Of a stretch of 64,000 nt of DNA, positions 23,650 to 34,993 are shown in pieces. Below the pieces are notes generated by a model. It saw only the letters and a list, made by a program, of their open reading frames with translations. It made no database searches and was not told where the DNA came from. The position numbers and the translations under genes were made by a program. Every line of letters starts with the position of its first letter. The stretch's first letter is position 1. The DNA is from Marsupella aquatica (taxonomy: Eukaryota; Marchantiophyta), in the NCBI GenBank assembly GCA_973895155.1, contig OZ316897.1:2542001-2606000 (forward strand), read 5' to 3'.

Positions 23650-24627
23650 ATGTTGTATTACCCATATATGTCATATTTTGAGTGGTTTGACTCGTGCAAA
23701 AAGCAGACAGCAGGAGAAGAAGATTCAGAAGAATGCCATAAAGAGCAGAATCCAACATTCAAGCGGCAAACATTCTCGAACTCGGCTCTGCACCCACATG
23801 ATTACGTACGTTGTACCGGAACTCCGTCCCCTCTGGCTTCCTGCCTCGAAATCTGTTCTGCAGCTGAAAAGAGGTGAAAGAGTGGGCCGCGCGAACTCTG
23901 TCAATCCTGTTAACGGTTTCCCATTCGAGGTCGCGCTTTATTGGCAGAGTGTCTGTTTCGCACTTTCGCGGGACATTGTTCTGTTCATCCCGACCTCTTT
24001 ATTCCCGGGAAGGAAGGACGGAAGGGGGATGGAGAGGATGATGATGGAAGAAAGAAGGGAAGCAAGGATGAGTGTAGCTGTGTAGTGAAGGACAGCAGTG
24101 AAATCAATTCATAGATGGATGGCGTTGCTTCTCAGACGGGCTGGCCGGTCGGACGAGCAGTCAGGCTTTAATGCGGCGCCGCAGCAGCAGAAGGAGGAGC
24201 CCATCATCGGCATCATCTGAATTCTTTGCGAACGGCAGAATTCAAGCGGGTTTGGTGAGAGGGAGACGGAGTTCTAAAGTTCTTGCTGGTGAATGAGCCA
24301 GCAGAGGGGTAAGAGACGAAGACGAGTGGGCAGGTGGAGAAGGCAGTTCGGCCTGGAGAATCTGCAGTTCCTATTGTTTGAGATTGCGGGAGGTTGAAGA
24401 TTCGGCCATGAACAGTGGTGAATCATGACTAGTTGATTTGATTCCGAGTATTGTTGCTCATCTGTGATTCTCTTGTTGGGAGGGATTGCAATGCGGCGGG
24501 TGGATCCTGAGTTCAACCAGTGCGTCACATTGCTGGATTTGGCTGGTTGACCGGCTGAGGGTGAGAAGTAGAAGAGGAAGCAGGGGAAGGAGCAAGAGCA
24601 GGAGCAAGAGAAAGAGGAGGAGAAAAA
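23650..24627. other. Upstream region of the methyltransferase gene
   Basis: No coding region recognised. It has GC-rich and purine-rich stretches, including GGAAGGACGGAAGGG near 24010 and a GA-rich run just before the ATG at 24628, consistent with promoter and 5' UTR. Confidence 0.5.
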
Positions 24628-26565
24628 ATGGTAGCAGCCGAGGAGGGAATCGTTACTCACAATGCGTTCGTCGCGATGACGAAGGAGAAATGGGAATTCA
24701 ATCAGTATTGGTACTCTGCACACACAGTGAATGTGGTCACCAAGGTACAAAAACCAGAATTTAACCATCCATCAAACAGCCAGTCGACCTAATAACTCGA
24801 TTCAGGGAGGAGTGGTCTCGATCTGTGGGCAGTCCAGTCCAATCGCATCAAGAGTGGAGAGCACATTGTTTTTTTCGTGCTTGAACTTCCGGAGTAGGTG
24901 TGGTGTGCGCAGATCGGTTTCCATTCTAGTGTAGAAGGGCATGTCTTGGATGAATGACTTGAGAAGATTGGGGGGCTCAAAGATCGGAGAGTAGCGATTG
25001 GATGAATCGGAATCCATTTAGAGTTTAGATTTATACCGGATGATCATTCGGCGTTGAGAGGTCTGTGTATTCGATGAATTTTAAATCATTGAGGGGAAGT
25101 GACTAACAACAGTTCCAACGCTCTTAATGCACTCCGCATTCTACGAGACCCCACGCGGGATGTTCGCATAGCATAATTTCATATCTGCTTCGTGTGCCAA
25201 TTTGTGCACGAAAAATCACTGCATTCCAATCCACTTCAGCTCCATTTCGGATAATTTCGGAGTTATCATTTCGGAGTTTCAGTAACTTTTCGATATCCAA
25301 CTTTACAGTATCCGCCTGTAGAAAACAGGCGCCAAAAGCAAATTTCTCTCCTTAACGTCCGAGGGGATAATCTCAACAGTGTCATGACAAATATCGTCAG
25401 GACAATGGATCAAGAGCATTCACTAAGGATGAGGACATAACGAAGACTTAACTTTCTTGACTAGCAAAACCAGTAGGCTGAGTAAGTTTCTTCAAGGGAC
25501 TAAATTCGAAGGAGCTTCTAAACACTAAGGGTTGGGACCGTTGGACTGGTCTGCCTATGTACCTGAAATCCAGTTCTGATGTAATTATCATCTAACAATT
25601 CTCACTCGTCATCTAATGTTGCATGTGTAGTGGCTCTTGGAGAAAGGAAGCGGATCTGATCAGTAACTTTTAACCGTTATGCTCGGAATTGTTATCATGC
25701 AGGAAATCCAAGAGAATGCAACTAAAGTGGCATTCCTGTCGACACCTAGTGTGTACTTCTCCTTAAAGGATCAGCAACTTCAGCAGTGCAGCTTCTTCTT
25801 CGATGTAAGCTTCTTCTTCGATCCCACAACTTCATCTATGACTAAAAGCACTACACAGAAAGCTCTAGAGCAAGCAGAAAGCTTGGAGCACAGGACGTAC
25901 AACAAATTCAAGAAGACAGTCAAATGCAAGTTTTTGATTCACTGGTGTCGATTGAAATGTTGCAGCTGGACACGCAGTGGGCTAAATCTCCAAATTTCGT
26001 TCGATACGACTACAATCAACCCTGTGCAATTGACGAAAGTCTGCACCACGTGTTTGATTGTGTGGTGATTGACCCACCTTTCATCACTTCTGAAGTCTGG
26101 GAGAAATATGCCGAAACCGCACGTCTTCTCCTCAGTAAGGGAGGTATGAGCAATCCTATCAATGTAGCACCCGTTAGTAAAACATGCACTGCTCTGTCTG
26201 CCTAAATCATTTGCGTCACGTTTGGTAGATCGCCTTTCAGATTAGATTTTATTCAGCAGGGCTTCTTCCTAAAGCTCCGGAGATGTCCCTCTTTTCTCAC
26301 ATTTCATGAAGTTGCCGTGCAAGTAGTTCAAGTAAATGCAACCTCGACTATTATCAGATGGAGTCTAATAATTAGGGGCTTGTGCATGGATGCAGGTAAG
26401 ATAATATTGAGTACCACAGCTGAAAATGCCGAAATGCTAAAGAAGATGTTACAAGTTGAGCCTCAAGTGTTTCAACCCTCCATCCCACACTTAGTTTACC
26501 AATACCTCTTTTACACAAATTTCCCTACGAAGTATTTATCAATTCCTAATCCTGAAGTTTCATAA
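24628..26565 (+). CDS. EEF1AKMT1: eEF1A-lysine methyltransferase-like (EEF1AKMT1 / N6AMT2 / Efm5 family)
   Basis: Seven-beta-strand methyltransferase with a DPPF motif. In animals and yeast the family methylates a lysine of translation elongation factor eEF1A; plant members are often labelled N6-adenine methylases. Exons: 24628-24744, 25703-25804, 25966-26143, 26396-26565; 567 nt, 188 aa (human protein 214 aa). Motifs: EKWEFNQYWYSAHT (family N-terminal NWQLSQFWYS block), VAFLSTPSVYFSL, the SAM-binding FVRYDYNQP, catalytic CVVIDPPFITSE, then GGKIILSTTAE and VFQPSIPHLVYQY. In-frame stops lie upstream of ATG 24628. The tail after VYQY differs from animal members. I am fairly sure of the family, less of the substrate. 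Confidence 0.85.
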
Positions 26566-26766
26566 TTCTTAGTTTCAGCAAATTATTTTTTAAGGTAAAA
26601 TAAATGTGTGAGCGTCCTTTCTAAATCTCTGGTTCCGAAAGTAGCTTGCTTTAAAATTAGTCCTGAACTCCGCGCTCTGGATCTGCGTTCAGAAAATAAA
26701 TTTACATTGTCAGCTGGGAATCTCCAGGCCCATTGTCTTACTTATCTCGTACAGTCAGTTCTATAA

Positions 26767-27214
26767 TTATTTTGTTTTTTCATCCTGGATTACAGATTCC
26801 TTTGCTGCTTTGTCCGTACCCTTGAGAGCTCTGTATCTGATCATCATTGCTTTCTCAACGTAGTAAAGACGAGCAGCGCGCAGATCCTTGAAATTTAAAG
26901 CCACTTGCGCTCTGCAAAAGCCAAAATTCACCACAATCTTCATTGTTTGCTACCAAATCTTTCGTATGCAGAAAAGTCATTCTGTCCGTGATTTTCATTC
27001 GATGGGCTTTATCTGTCAGTCGAATCGCATTCATGTGGCCCCAACTTAGCAGCGACTAGACCCCTTAAATTATCAATTCCGTTCATCCCATCCGACAGCA
27101 AGCTTAATTACAGACAAACACCAACCTTCAATCGTAAAAGTATTACCTTACTCGACTGTTGGAGAGAAGATGCGTTTTTGGGCTAAAAGAAGGATAGTTT
27201 GTTGAGCTGTTTTG
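26767..27214 (-). CDS. Unrecognised gene, last two exon-like segments
   Basis: Two segments on the minus strand splice in phase: 27214-27147 (acceptor TCCTTCAG, donor AG/GTAATA) and 26911-26767 (acceptor TTTTGCAG, stop TAA). They encode a basic, helical tail including PSFSPKTHLLSNSRVR and, after the junction, FKDLRAARLYYVEKAMM. The pattern looks like real coding sequence, but I recognise no family. A first exon might start at the minus-strand ATG near 28270 (MPRNWKASRQ...), which would place the 75-bp tandem array in an intron. That link is a guess. Confidence 0.4.
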
Positions 27215-27255
27215 CTGAAGGACACCTAGGATATCCATGTACCTTTTAGGAAATT

Positions 27256-27358
27256 GATTCCTACAATCTAGGATAAAAGGAAATTGTACCTCAGGAGTGT
27301 ACCTTTTATCCTATACTGTATTTAATCTACAGATTCCTACAATCTAGGATAAAAGGTA
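27256..27358. repeat. Compact nested direct and inverted repeat
   Basis: A 25-bp exact direct repeat (27256-27280 and 27332-27356; core CCTACAATCTAGGATAAAAG) surrounds a 14-bp perfect inverted repeat: TACCTTTTATCCTA at 27300-27313 against TAGGATAAAAGGTA at 27345-27358. Confidence 0.9.
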
Positions 27359-27915
27359 CAATTTTAGCATATCCATGTAGGAATCTCTGACCGTAAATGT
27401 ACCGATAAATAGAGGCTGTGTTGTTGATAAAACTAAGACACGCGGTGGGGGCCATGGAAATGAAATAATGTTTACTCCAGCATCCCACCAATCCCACCAA
27501 TTTGTTCACGTACCCTGCCACCCTTTGCGAATGTCTTGACTCTACCCTTCACCTGCAGACACGGTTCCTAAGGAAGCCTCAAATGGTGTGGCAGAGATTA
27601 ATAAAAATCCCTGACAGGCAACACAGTCCATCCTCTGCAAACCTTACACACAATGGCCATGTCATGGATCTCAAACTGTGGGGAGCTACTATTATCTTAG
27701 CAACCCAACAGCCACAAACTTGAATCAGCAAAGCCGAGCTACTAAGCTGACTAATACCTGATGAGCCATGGTTGCCGATGATCCGTTCACACAACGGTGA
27801 TTTGCACTGAGCTCGACTACCTTACCCTTTTGCACACCAGTTCAACTTTCGACTACTCTCCTTAAAGCTTTACACTTTGGGTCACTAACGGGCAACACTC
27901 ATGTCCAATTCCCCC

Positions 27916-28128
27916 TGTCAACTCATTGGAATGGCCTGTGATTTGCTCTGCAGCCCCCTTGGATGCCCTGTTACATGCCCAATTTCCGGATGTCAATTCC
28001 TTGGAATGGCGGTGATTTGCCCTGCAGCCCCCTTGGATGCCCTGTTACATGCCCAATTTTGGCGTGTCAATTCCTTGCACTGGCCGGTGATTTTCCCTGC
28101 AGCTCCCTGGAATGCCCTGTTACAGACA
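27916..28128 (+). repeat. 75-bp tandem repeat, 2.9 copies
   Basis: Units start at TGTCAA (27916, 27991, 28065). They share CTTGGAATGGC, GTGATTTGCCCTGCAGC and GATGCCCTGTTACATGCCCA. The first two are most alike; the third is truncated. Confidence 0.95.
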
Positions 28129-29452
28129 GTTTTCAGCTGAAGCCCTCTCAGAGCTCGGGAATTCATGACATGAATTTAGCACAATACCAGATTTCCTTTT
28201 TGGCCATCTCTTCGTTTCGTCAGGCCCACCATAGCTCATCACATTCTGCCTCGATGCCTTCCAATTTCTAGGCATTTGGTGACTGTTGCCGTGGATGACG
28301 ATTCTTTTCTCGGCGTCCTCGTTCAGCTTTTCTTATGGTAAGCTTTGTTTATGTCTCATTATTTGTTGTCGTGATTTTGTAAAGGATCTGGTCGAGAACG
28401 CGCAAGCTTTGTTTCCTCTTGAATGGGTTTTGTCGATCCCGATGTCCATCGTTTGCTCGCAAGTCTTCTTCGACCGTTTGAGTCTAAAGAAGTGCTCATT
28501 TCGTTTGAATTGGGAATCTTAAGGTCCTAATTACACGTGCAAGGCTTCGATCATTGTCAGTTTCCTGTCTTGATGCGACTGTCGTGGGATTCGTCCGCAG
28601 AAATAGAATTCGATAGATAACCATTCCGTCTTTTCAATGAGGCGTCAACCGTTGTCTTCAAGGGTATTTCCGTGGGGTTCATTTGAAGGAATTGAGTTCG
28701 AGGGAAAATCAGATATAAAAGACGACTAAACGCCGATTCTCTCAATTTCGCACCAATGGAATCCCAATTTCGCTACAAAGACGCACAATTGTGGGCCGAT
28801 GGCGCCTTTCTTTACTTCCTTCCGAATTGATCGCAGTTGCAGTTCTGCTGCTCGTGGGGTGATTAGCATTGATGCCGTTGTTCTCTATCCCAGACCTGCG
28901 TCTATGCAGTCAAGCACGAGAAATAGGAATTGCGTTGCCACGATCGCTGCCTCTGATATACCAGCACATGGATATCTTTGCAAGCTGCGTCACTCATCGG
29001 ACGGATAAACAAGGCGTCTGCCTCGGAAAAGGTGCCACAATATCACAATTCAATTTGTGATGGTTTTGAGGTTGTCATGACTGAGTTGTTGCTAAAGTAT
29101 TCATCTCTACCGAAAAAGTGATGCTGTTTGTCTGCACGTTAATATCTTGCATAGAATTACCTTTGAATTCGAACAATTCCCTCGAGTTCAACTCCTCCTA
29201 CTGTTTGGTTGTTGTGAGCCACGACTGTCTCCTTCTAAATGCGTGCATTGGTCTAGGAAGAAGGTCTAGGAAGAAGGTCTAGAAAGAAACCGCAGCAAAG
29301 ATGTAGGAGTTTGTGCCAGCCATTGTCTCCCGCCCTAATGGTTTCTCAAATTCTGTGCTTTTCTTATGTAGTGCATGTCTGATGCGGTGACCCGAGAAGT
29401 GGTGAAGCTGAAAAGCCGGCGAAACTTCTGAACAAAGTTCACTTCTCTTGAA
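28129..29452. other. Upstream of RIB43A, no gene assigned
   Basis: No confident exon. A minus-strand open stretch around 28130-28270 might be the first exon of the unrecognised gene ending at 26767. A duplicated AGGTCTAGGAAGA lies at 29255-29285. Confidence 0.4.
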
Positions 29453-31497
29453 ATGGCGTGTCCGCCGTCCGGTTATCATGCAGAGATTGGTGAAAATAAA
29501 TTCTCACGCGTTCGTCTGGTTGATGACGAAGCGCGGAAGAAGCGAATCTTCGACCCGTATGCCTATTGCTCGGTTCTCCTTCTGTCCCATACACCACCTT
29601 TCACTTCACCTTTTCTGTTGAGCGACGTCCTTGTTAGCAAAACAGTGATTGTGATTTCATATATCGAACCCATTTAACTGGAATGCACACGACAATGATA
29701 ATGTTTCCAGCTTGACGTGAACGGCCTGAACAAACAAGTCGAACAGAAAGAGTGGACACGGAAAAATGAAGAAGATGAAGCTAAAGCTTATGGTGCGTTG
29801 TCACCTTTAAGCCACTGTGAGGATATATATCCAAAGCAAGATTGAGGAAGGCAATCTGGCAGGAGACTATGAATTCTCCACCCAAAGCTATTGAATTTTT
29901 TATAGTATCTTTCGAGAGCCCTGAATTTGCGTGATATCTGGCCTTCCTTGAATATTGTAAATGAATTAAAATACGTTTTTCGAACTGACGTTTGATGAAT
30001 GTGAAGTTCTGCTCAAATTCAGAAGTTGCAGTACATAGGCTAACCTTAGAGGCTCTTCATTGTTTTAACACATGTAAACAGGGATTTGACTGTTGGACCT
30101 GTTGGTGCAGCTGAATATCAAGACATGAAGAACCGGAATATGAAGTTCTACGAGGATCAGATAGCGTGAGTCCCACAAAAATTTCATTGTCTGTGTAAAG
30201 TCTCTTTAGGTTTTGTCAGGCAAATAGCAGGGGACTCCTACGCACATCACTTCTCTACCTGAAGAGTGCTCCAATACGTCGATGCAGCTTAAGGGTGTCA
30301 TTCCTTCATGTAACCACTAATATGAAGTCTGGACAGAGTAGTTTCATGCTTGGCTTTCAAGAGTGTCAGATCAAAAGGTGATGCTGAGGTATTTCATCCC
30401 CGGGATGTAATAGACTTCGTCGCAAAGAGAACGGACTGGAGGCTGCGAGAGATTGGGCTTATCAACATCAAGACCGCGTAGCTCAGGAGACAGCCGAAAA
30501 AACTTGGCGAATGCAAATCAATGAGAGGGTAAGTGGCATATCAAACACGATAATATTGGACATTGCACCAGACCTGGCGGGCTTACCAACAGAAAAAGCA
30601 GAGTACTATTATACGACGGTTGTAAACTCTTCGAGAATCGGTTGTCGGATGGCTGCACAATTTCACGGCAACAGTAATTTTGCTCTAGTCTACAAAAACT
30701 TCTAAACAACATCCTGGTTTTGCAGTTTGGGCCATTCACGAGGGATCGGTATCTCCAGCAAGACCTAGAAAGAGCAAGGGAACATGCCATCTTCGACAAA
30801 CTACAGGAAGGCTGGTGTGACCAGTTGTGCAGTAAAGAAGAGCAGAAAAAGAGAGATGATAGAGAGAGTCACGATTATCAACAACTGCAATGCGAGGCAC
30901 GAAAGAACATGAGAGAGAGATCAGAATGGGTATGAAGCTCTCCTTCACCTTCTTTTTAGATTTGCAAAACAAAGGTACTGTCTAGCCAATACAACTCAAT
31001 GAAGATCCATTACAGAATTTGTTTTATTGAACAGGCGCATGTCAATCCCAGCCTAAGTATGCAACAGGTCACACAGATGCGGATTTTCGAGAATTGATTC
31101 AAGCCTGAGCTCAACTCGGCTAGGGCCGTTCTGTGTAGTGCAGAGTGCTCACTAAAAACCTGATATGGGCATGAATTTCACCTAATATAATTTGTTCTTT
31201 ACCAGGTTGGAAAGCGAGTATTTGAAGACAATCGTGAATTGATGAATGAACAAATAGACGAAGCGGCAAAAAATGAGGAAAAGTAAGATTCCTCATGCCT
31301 AACAATAGGAGGAAGACACAATTCACTTTGCTTATCTGGTGGAAGGATAGAGTAAACTTGCTATTCGTTAGACAACCAAATTCTTCTAACAAAATTGTTT
31401 GGAATGTCTTGGCAGACGGCGAGAGACCAAGTACGAGAATCACATGTATCAAATACAACCAGAGTATTTTGCCCAATTCCAGACACGAAGTCGATAA
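29453..31497 (+). CDS. RIB43A: RIB43A-like flagellar doublet-microtubule protein
   Basis: Coiled-coil protein of the RIB43A/RIBC2 family, a microtubule inner protein of ciliary doublets. Exons: 29453-29572 (donor uncertain), 29711-29792, 30111-30165, 30414-30528, 30726-30929, 31206-31282, 31416-31497; 735 nt, 244 aa, phases consistent. N-terminal ARKKRIFD followed by LDVNGLNKQVEQKE matches the family's KKRIFD...IGID...QV.EK signature, and the end YFAQFQTRSR matches the family's YF.QF..GSR C-terminus. The chain is almost wholly charged helix (Glu, Lys, Arg, Gln). Algal and animal members are about 375-385 aa; the usual central block (REFDL...KKD.PAR) is missing here, so this form is compact or an exon was missed. 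Expected expression is in developing sperm. Confidence 0.8.
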
Positions 31498-31765
31498 GCT
31501 TCCCCAAACAGGGACGCCAGCGACAATAGCAGAGATCATAAAATATGAGACCACTTGATGTCTAAAAGAGATCATGTTGTGCATAAATTCATCCTAAAAC
31601 GAGCATATCTTGTGAGATCGATAGGTTTGACAGCGCTTTGGTGTCTCTTACGTAGCTTATTAAATTTATTGCCAAAATCGTTAACCTCTGTCAACCACTG
31701 ACAGACAATACTATGATCAATTTCGTGCTGATGACATTAGTTGGAACCAGTACCTACCATTAATC
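31498..31765. other. RIB43A 3' flank
   Basis: AT-rich and non-coding as far as I can see; it leads into the tandem repeats at 31766. Confidence 0.5.
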
Positions 31766-32050
31766 ATTGGATACAATCAATGAAACCTATTTCTTCCAGA
31801 AGTTCGAAAGCTTCAAACTGTTATGAGCAAACCCAGCAACACCTGGGCATTGGATACAATCAGTAAAACATTTACATTCCAGTAGTTCAAGAGCATTTAA
31901 CTGTTCGTTCAAAGGAAGAGCTTTAAACTGTTCGTGAGCGGACACAACACCTGGGAATTTATCATTGGATACATCAGTAAAACATGTGCTTTCCAGTAGT
32001 TCGAGAGCTTCAAACTGTTCCTGAGCAGACCCAACAACCCCTGGAAATCG
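31766..32050. repeat. Three imperfect tandem units, 83-114 bp
   Basis: Units begin at CATTGGATACAATCA (31766, 31849, 31963). They share CCAGTAGTTCGAGAGC, TTCAAACTGTTC and ACCTGGG. The middle unit carries an extra internal duplication. The minus strand is open across the array (31787-32065) and would give a repeating CFTD / FPGVV / EQF-ALELLE peptide; a gene fragment is possible. Confidence 0.8.
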
Positions 32051-33796
32051 TGGTGCATAGCTCACCGCTGGCCTGCCCGCTTTGGATACCCGTCCATGAA
32101 TTTAAACCTTAGCTGATAAGTAATACGTAGGCCTGCTTATATGGAAAAAATGAGCTTACTGGTCCCTTTCCTGTTCTTCTTCTAAGGGACATTTCGGAAG
32201 AGAACCTACTCTTGGTTAACCAGAATCAGCCTCACCTATTGTGATTCATAGTTAAAGCGCCACAGTCCATGGCAAAACCTGGATCCACCAGGTTTGGCCA
32301 TTTATAGTACCCTTTTACTGAAATTGTGGAGCAAAGTCTCACCCTAGAGGAGATGTGAAAAAGGGAGAAGTCTTGAACGCTTCTCTTTCTATATGGCTAC
32401 TGATGGTTTAAGAGCATCTCCGCATCTCCAAATCTTACTGGAAACCCTTACTGTAACTGGATGTTGACCAAATCTGGTAACTGAAATGCAAAAACTTGTG
32501 TCCAGCCCATCCATTATAAGGTTGTCTGATTTTCAGGCACTGGGTTTTCTGGGTACTGGATCTGCAAGACAATAGCCGGTTTTGACTTTCTACTGGGTGC
32601 GTTATTGGGTTTTCAAGATTTAAATCTACAGTGGTGTGAAGATATATTTTAGTGTCGAGGAAAATTATCTACAGAAAGCAGTAAGGCAAGGCAGAGTTTC
32701 ATTGGGGGCTGAGTTCCATTTGGCCATGACAGCAAGGTAAAGTAAACTTAAACAAGGGTGTCATCAGACTGGGTATTTCCTCCTTATGTACCCACTAACT
32801 GTTGGAGATGGACTAAGGCCAACTTTGTCTGACTGGTAGCAATGGCAATTTTTGGGGGGACGTGAGTCCCAGCTACTATGTTAAACAGCTTGTTTCCGTG
32901 CCACCCCATGTAGCTGGGCTGACCTCTTTTGGTCCTTTGGGTTTTGTTTCCCTTGGCTAGTTGACCATTCACTATACGTTGTCACACTTAATGAGGTTTA
33001 GTGTAATGGTCCAAGACAAAAAAGGATGTCTCACAATAGAGGGAAAATTGGATAAGTATTGCTGGAGAGTGGATGACCCTTGAAACTATGATCATAGCAG
33101 TTTGCTTGTCATGCCGCTACCAAGTCTTGAAACAATTAATAAACTCTCTCTTCTTAGCGAATGAATCTTCTAACTCTGGACTGCAGCCCCACTACACACT
33201 TTCCTTCCAGTAGAATCACTTACTGTTTTCCTGGGGCATGACTCAATGTTGTAAGAACCTGCCTCCTTTAAAAAAAAACTGCAGTGCCATCTCACAGTAA
33301 TTCATTGAAGAACTATTAGTCTCCATAGTGTAAACCCTGCTTCATAGTGTTGAAAACCTTCAGCGCAATCTCACAACAGTTATTCATTGAAGATCTATCA
33401 GTGGGGATATTACTCAACGGTGGCTCACCTGGACTACAAGAAAAATAACATCAGTTTTTCTCAATCACAAAAATATGAGTTGGTTCTCATTGACTCAACA
33501 AAGTGAAGTTCTAGTAGTGTGATCTGAAACTCCACCTTTATTTGAGGGTGGGGTACTTGAGACTACTACTGAGCACTACAAAATAGAAGTTTAAGAGAGA
33601 GGACGAAGATTATAGTACTCACTGAGGAGAGAGAAAATCACTTCATTATTTTGTGACAAAACCCGGTTTGGTCACTTGCCTGGTTTTTTCTAATGATTAA
33701 TCTAGAGTGCTGTCACTTAAAATTTATCATTCTGTCCATATATTTAAGCTACCAAAGAAGAAACGATTAAACATTTAATCGCCCAATTGAACATAT
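32051..33796. other. Intergenic, no gene recognised
   Basis: Only short unconvincing open frames. A duplicated stretch near 33290-33400 shares CTCACA-TTATTCATTGAAGA-CTAT. Confidence 0.5.
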
Positions 33797-33869
33797 GCCG
33801 CCCTAGCTCAGTTGGTAGAGCGCAAGGCTCTTAACCTTGTGGTCGGGGGTTCGAGCCCCCCGGGCGGCG
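33797..33869 (+). tRNA. tRNA-Lys (CTT anticodon)
   Basis: Full cloverleaf: acceptor GCCGCCC/GGGCGGC with discriminator G, A box TAGCTCAGTTGGTAGAGC, anticodon stem CAAGG/CCTTG with loop CTCTTAA (CTT), and T arm GGGGG-TTCGAGC-CCCCC. No intron, no encoded CCA. A clean nuclear gene. Confidence 0.97.
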
Positions 33870-34155
33870 ACACAGCGATAATGCTTTTGTTGGGCCCCAA
33901 TCTTACAGGAAATTGTTGGGTTTATAAGTTTTCGTAGCCATAGAACTTTTGTACTACTGGGTGCATGTGTCTTATAGAATTGCCGTGCTCTCCTACTTTG
34001 CGTGGATTTTTGGTCTTCTGTTGAGTGGTTGTTTTTGGAAGTCCGTGGACTCCGAATCTCAGTGCTGCTTGAATCAGCAGCGCAAATGAGTTGAGAAACT
34101 TATCTCCAAGAAATTCACTTGGGAAATCGACTGACAGAAAGGAGCAGCACAGGCC

Positions 34156-34938
34156 ATGGCGGGAATTGCCATCACCGCTGTTGCTGTTGCTCCCTTCTCA
34201 ACGCCACTCCCCAGTATTGCATCGAAGAGCAGGCGCAAGTCAGAGACAAGCCGACCACATGGCAATTTGTTAGTGAAATGTTACAGAGGTGAGGCTCCAG
34301 AGAGCAGCAGAGGGTTTCTGGATCGGTGGGATTCCTCTCGTGGATTCGCATTACAAATCTGTAAGGCGAGCTTGCAGTCTCCAGAGGAGAGTACAGAGAA
34401 GCTGGTGGAGGAGGCGCAGGTTGAGATTAGCAGCAATTCAGGGAAGGCTAGTGACGATGGAACGACAGAGGAGATCAGGTCCAAGTCGGCATCAATTAAC
34501 AACGAGTTAAATCAGGTGGTGATGAAAACGGCTGCAACATTTGCTCCGAGGGCATCCACTGCATCAAAGAATCCTGCCTCTCCGGGGACTACTCTCTACA
34601 AAGTGTTTGAAGCACAAGCATATGTGGCGATGGTTTTGGGAGGCGCTCTGTCTTTCAACCTGCTCTTTCCATCAGACCATCCTGACATCTGGAGGCTGAT
34701 GGGCATGTGGTCTGTGTGGATGTTCACTGTTCCTTCGCTCCGAGCTCGGGATTGTCCGAAGAATGAGAAACAAGCGTTGAACTACCTCTTCCTAGCCATA
34801 CCATTGATCAACGTGACACTTCCTCTTATTTGGAAATCGTTCGCAGCTGTTTGGTCTGCAGACATCTTGGCTTTCTTTGCCATCTATGCCTGGAAGATGG
34901 AATGGTTATCAGGTGGAGACAAAGTTGAGGACTCTTAA
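34156..34938 (+). CDS. RPH1: Chloroplast membrane protein, RPH1-like
   Basis: Intronless ORF of 260 aa resembling plant RESISTANCE TO PHYTOPHTHORA 1 (RPH1), a plastid protein linked to immune responses in Arabidopsis. The first 50-60 residues (MAGIAITAVAV...SKSRRKSETSR) have a transit-peptide composition. A variable acidic stretch follows (about 75-115). The conserved core starts near residue 125 with TAATFAPRAST, then TLYKVFEAQAY, a hydrophobic segment with GGALSFNLLFPS, LMGMWSVWMFTVPSLRARDCP, and two more hydrophobic segments around NYLFLAIPLINV and SADILAFFAIYAWKMEWL. So three to four membrane spans are predicted. The family match is from memory of the conserved block; the molecular function is not established. 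Confidence 0.8.
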   Translation: MAGIAITAVAVAPFSTPLPSIASKSRRKSETSRPHGNLLVKCYRGEAPESSRGFLDRWDSSRGFALQICKASLQSPEESTEKLVEEAQVEISSNSGKASDDGTTEEIRSKSASINNELNQVVMKTAATFAPRASTASKNPASPGTTLYKVFEAQAYVAMVLGGALSFNLLFPSDHPDIWRLMGMWSVWMFTVPSLRARDCPKNEKQALNYLFLAIPLINVTLPLIWKSFAAVWSADILAFFAIYAWKMEWLSGGDKVEDS

Positions 34939-34978
34939 TAGATTGGTAATCTGGATCACTGAAAAAGAGGCGGGGGTT

Positions 34979-34993
34979 GGGGGGGGGGGGGGG
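34979..34993 (+). repeat. G15 homopolymer
   Basis: Fifteen consecutive G just downstream of the RPH1-like stop codon. Confidence 0.95.
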
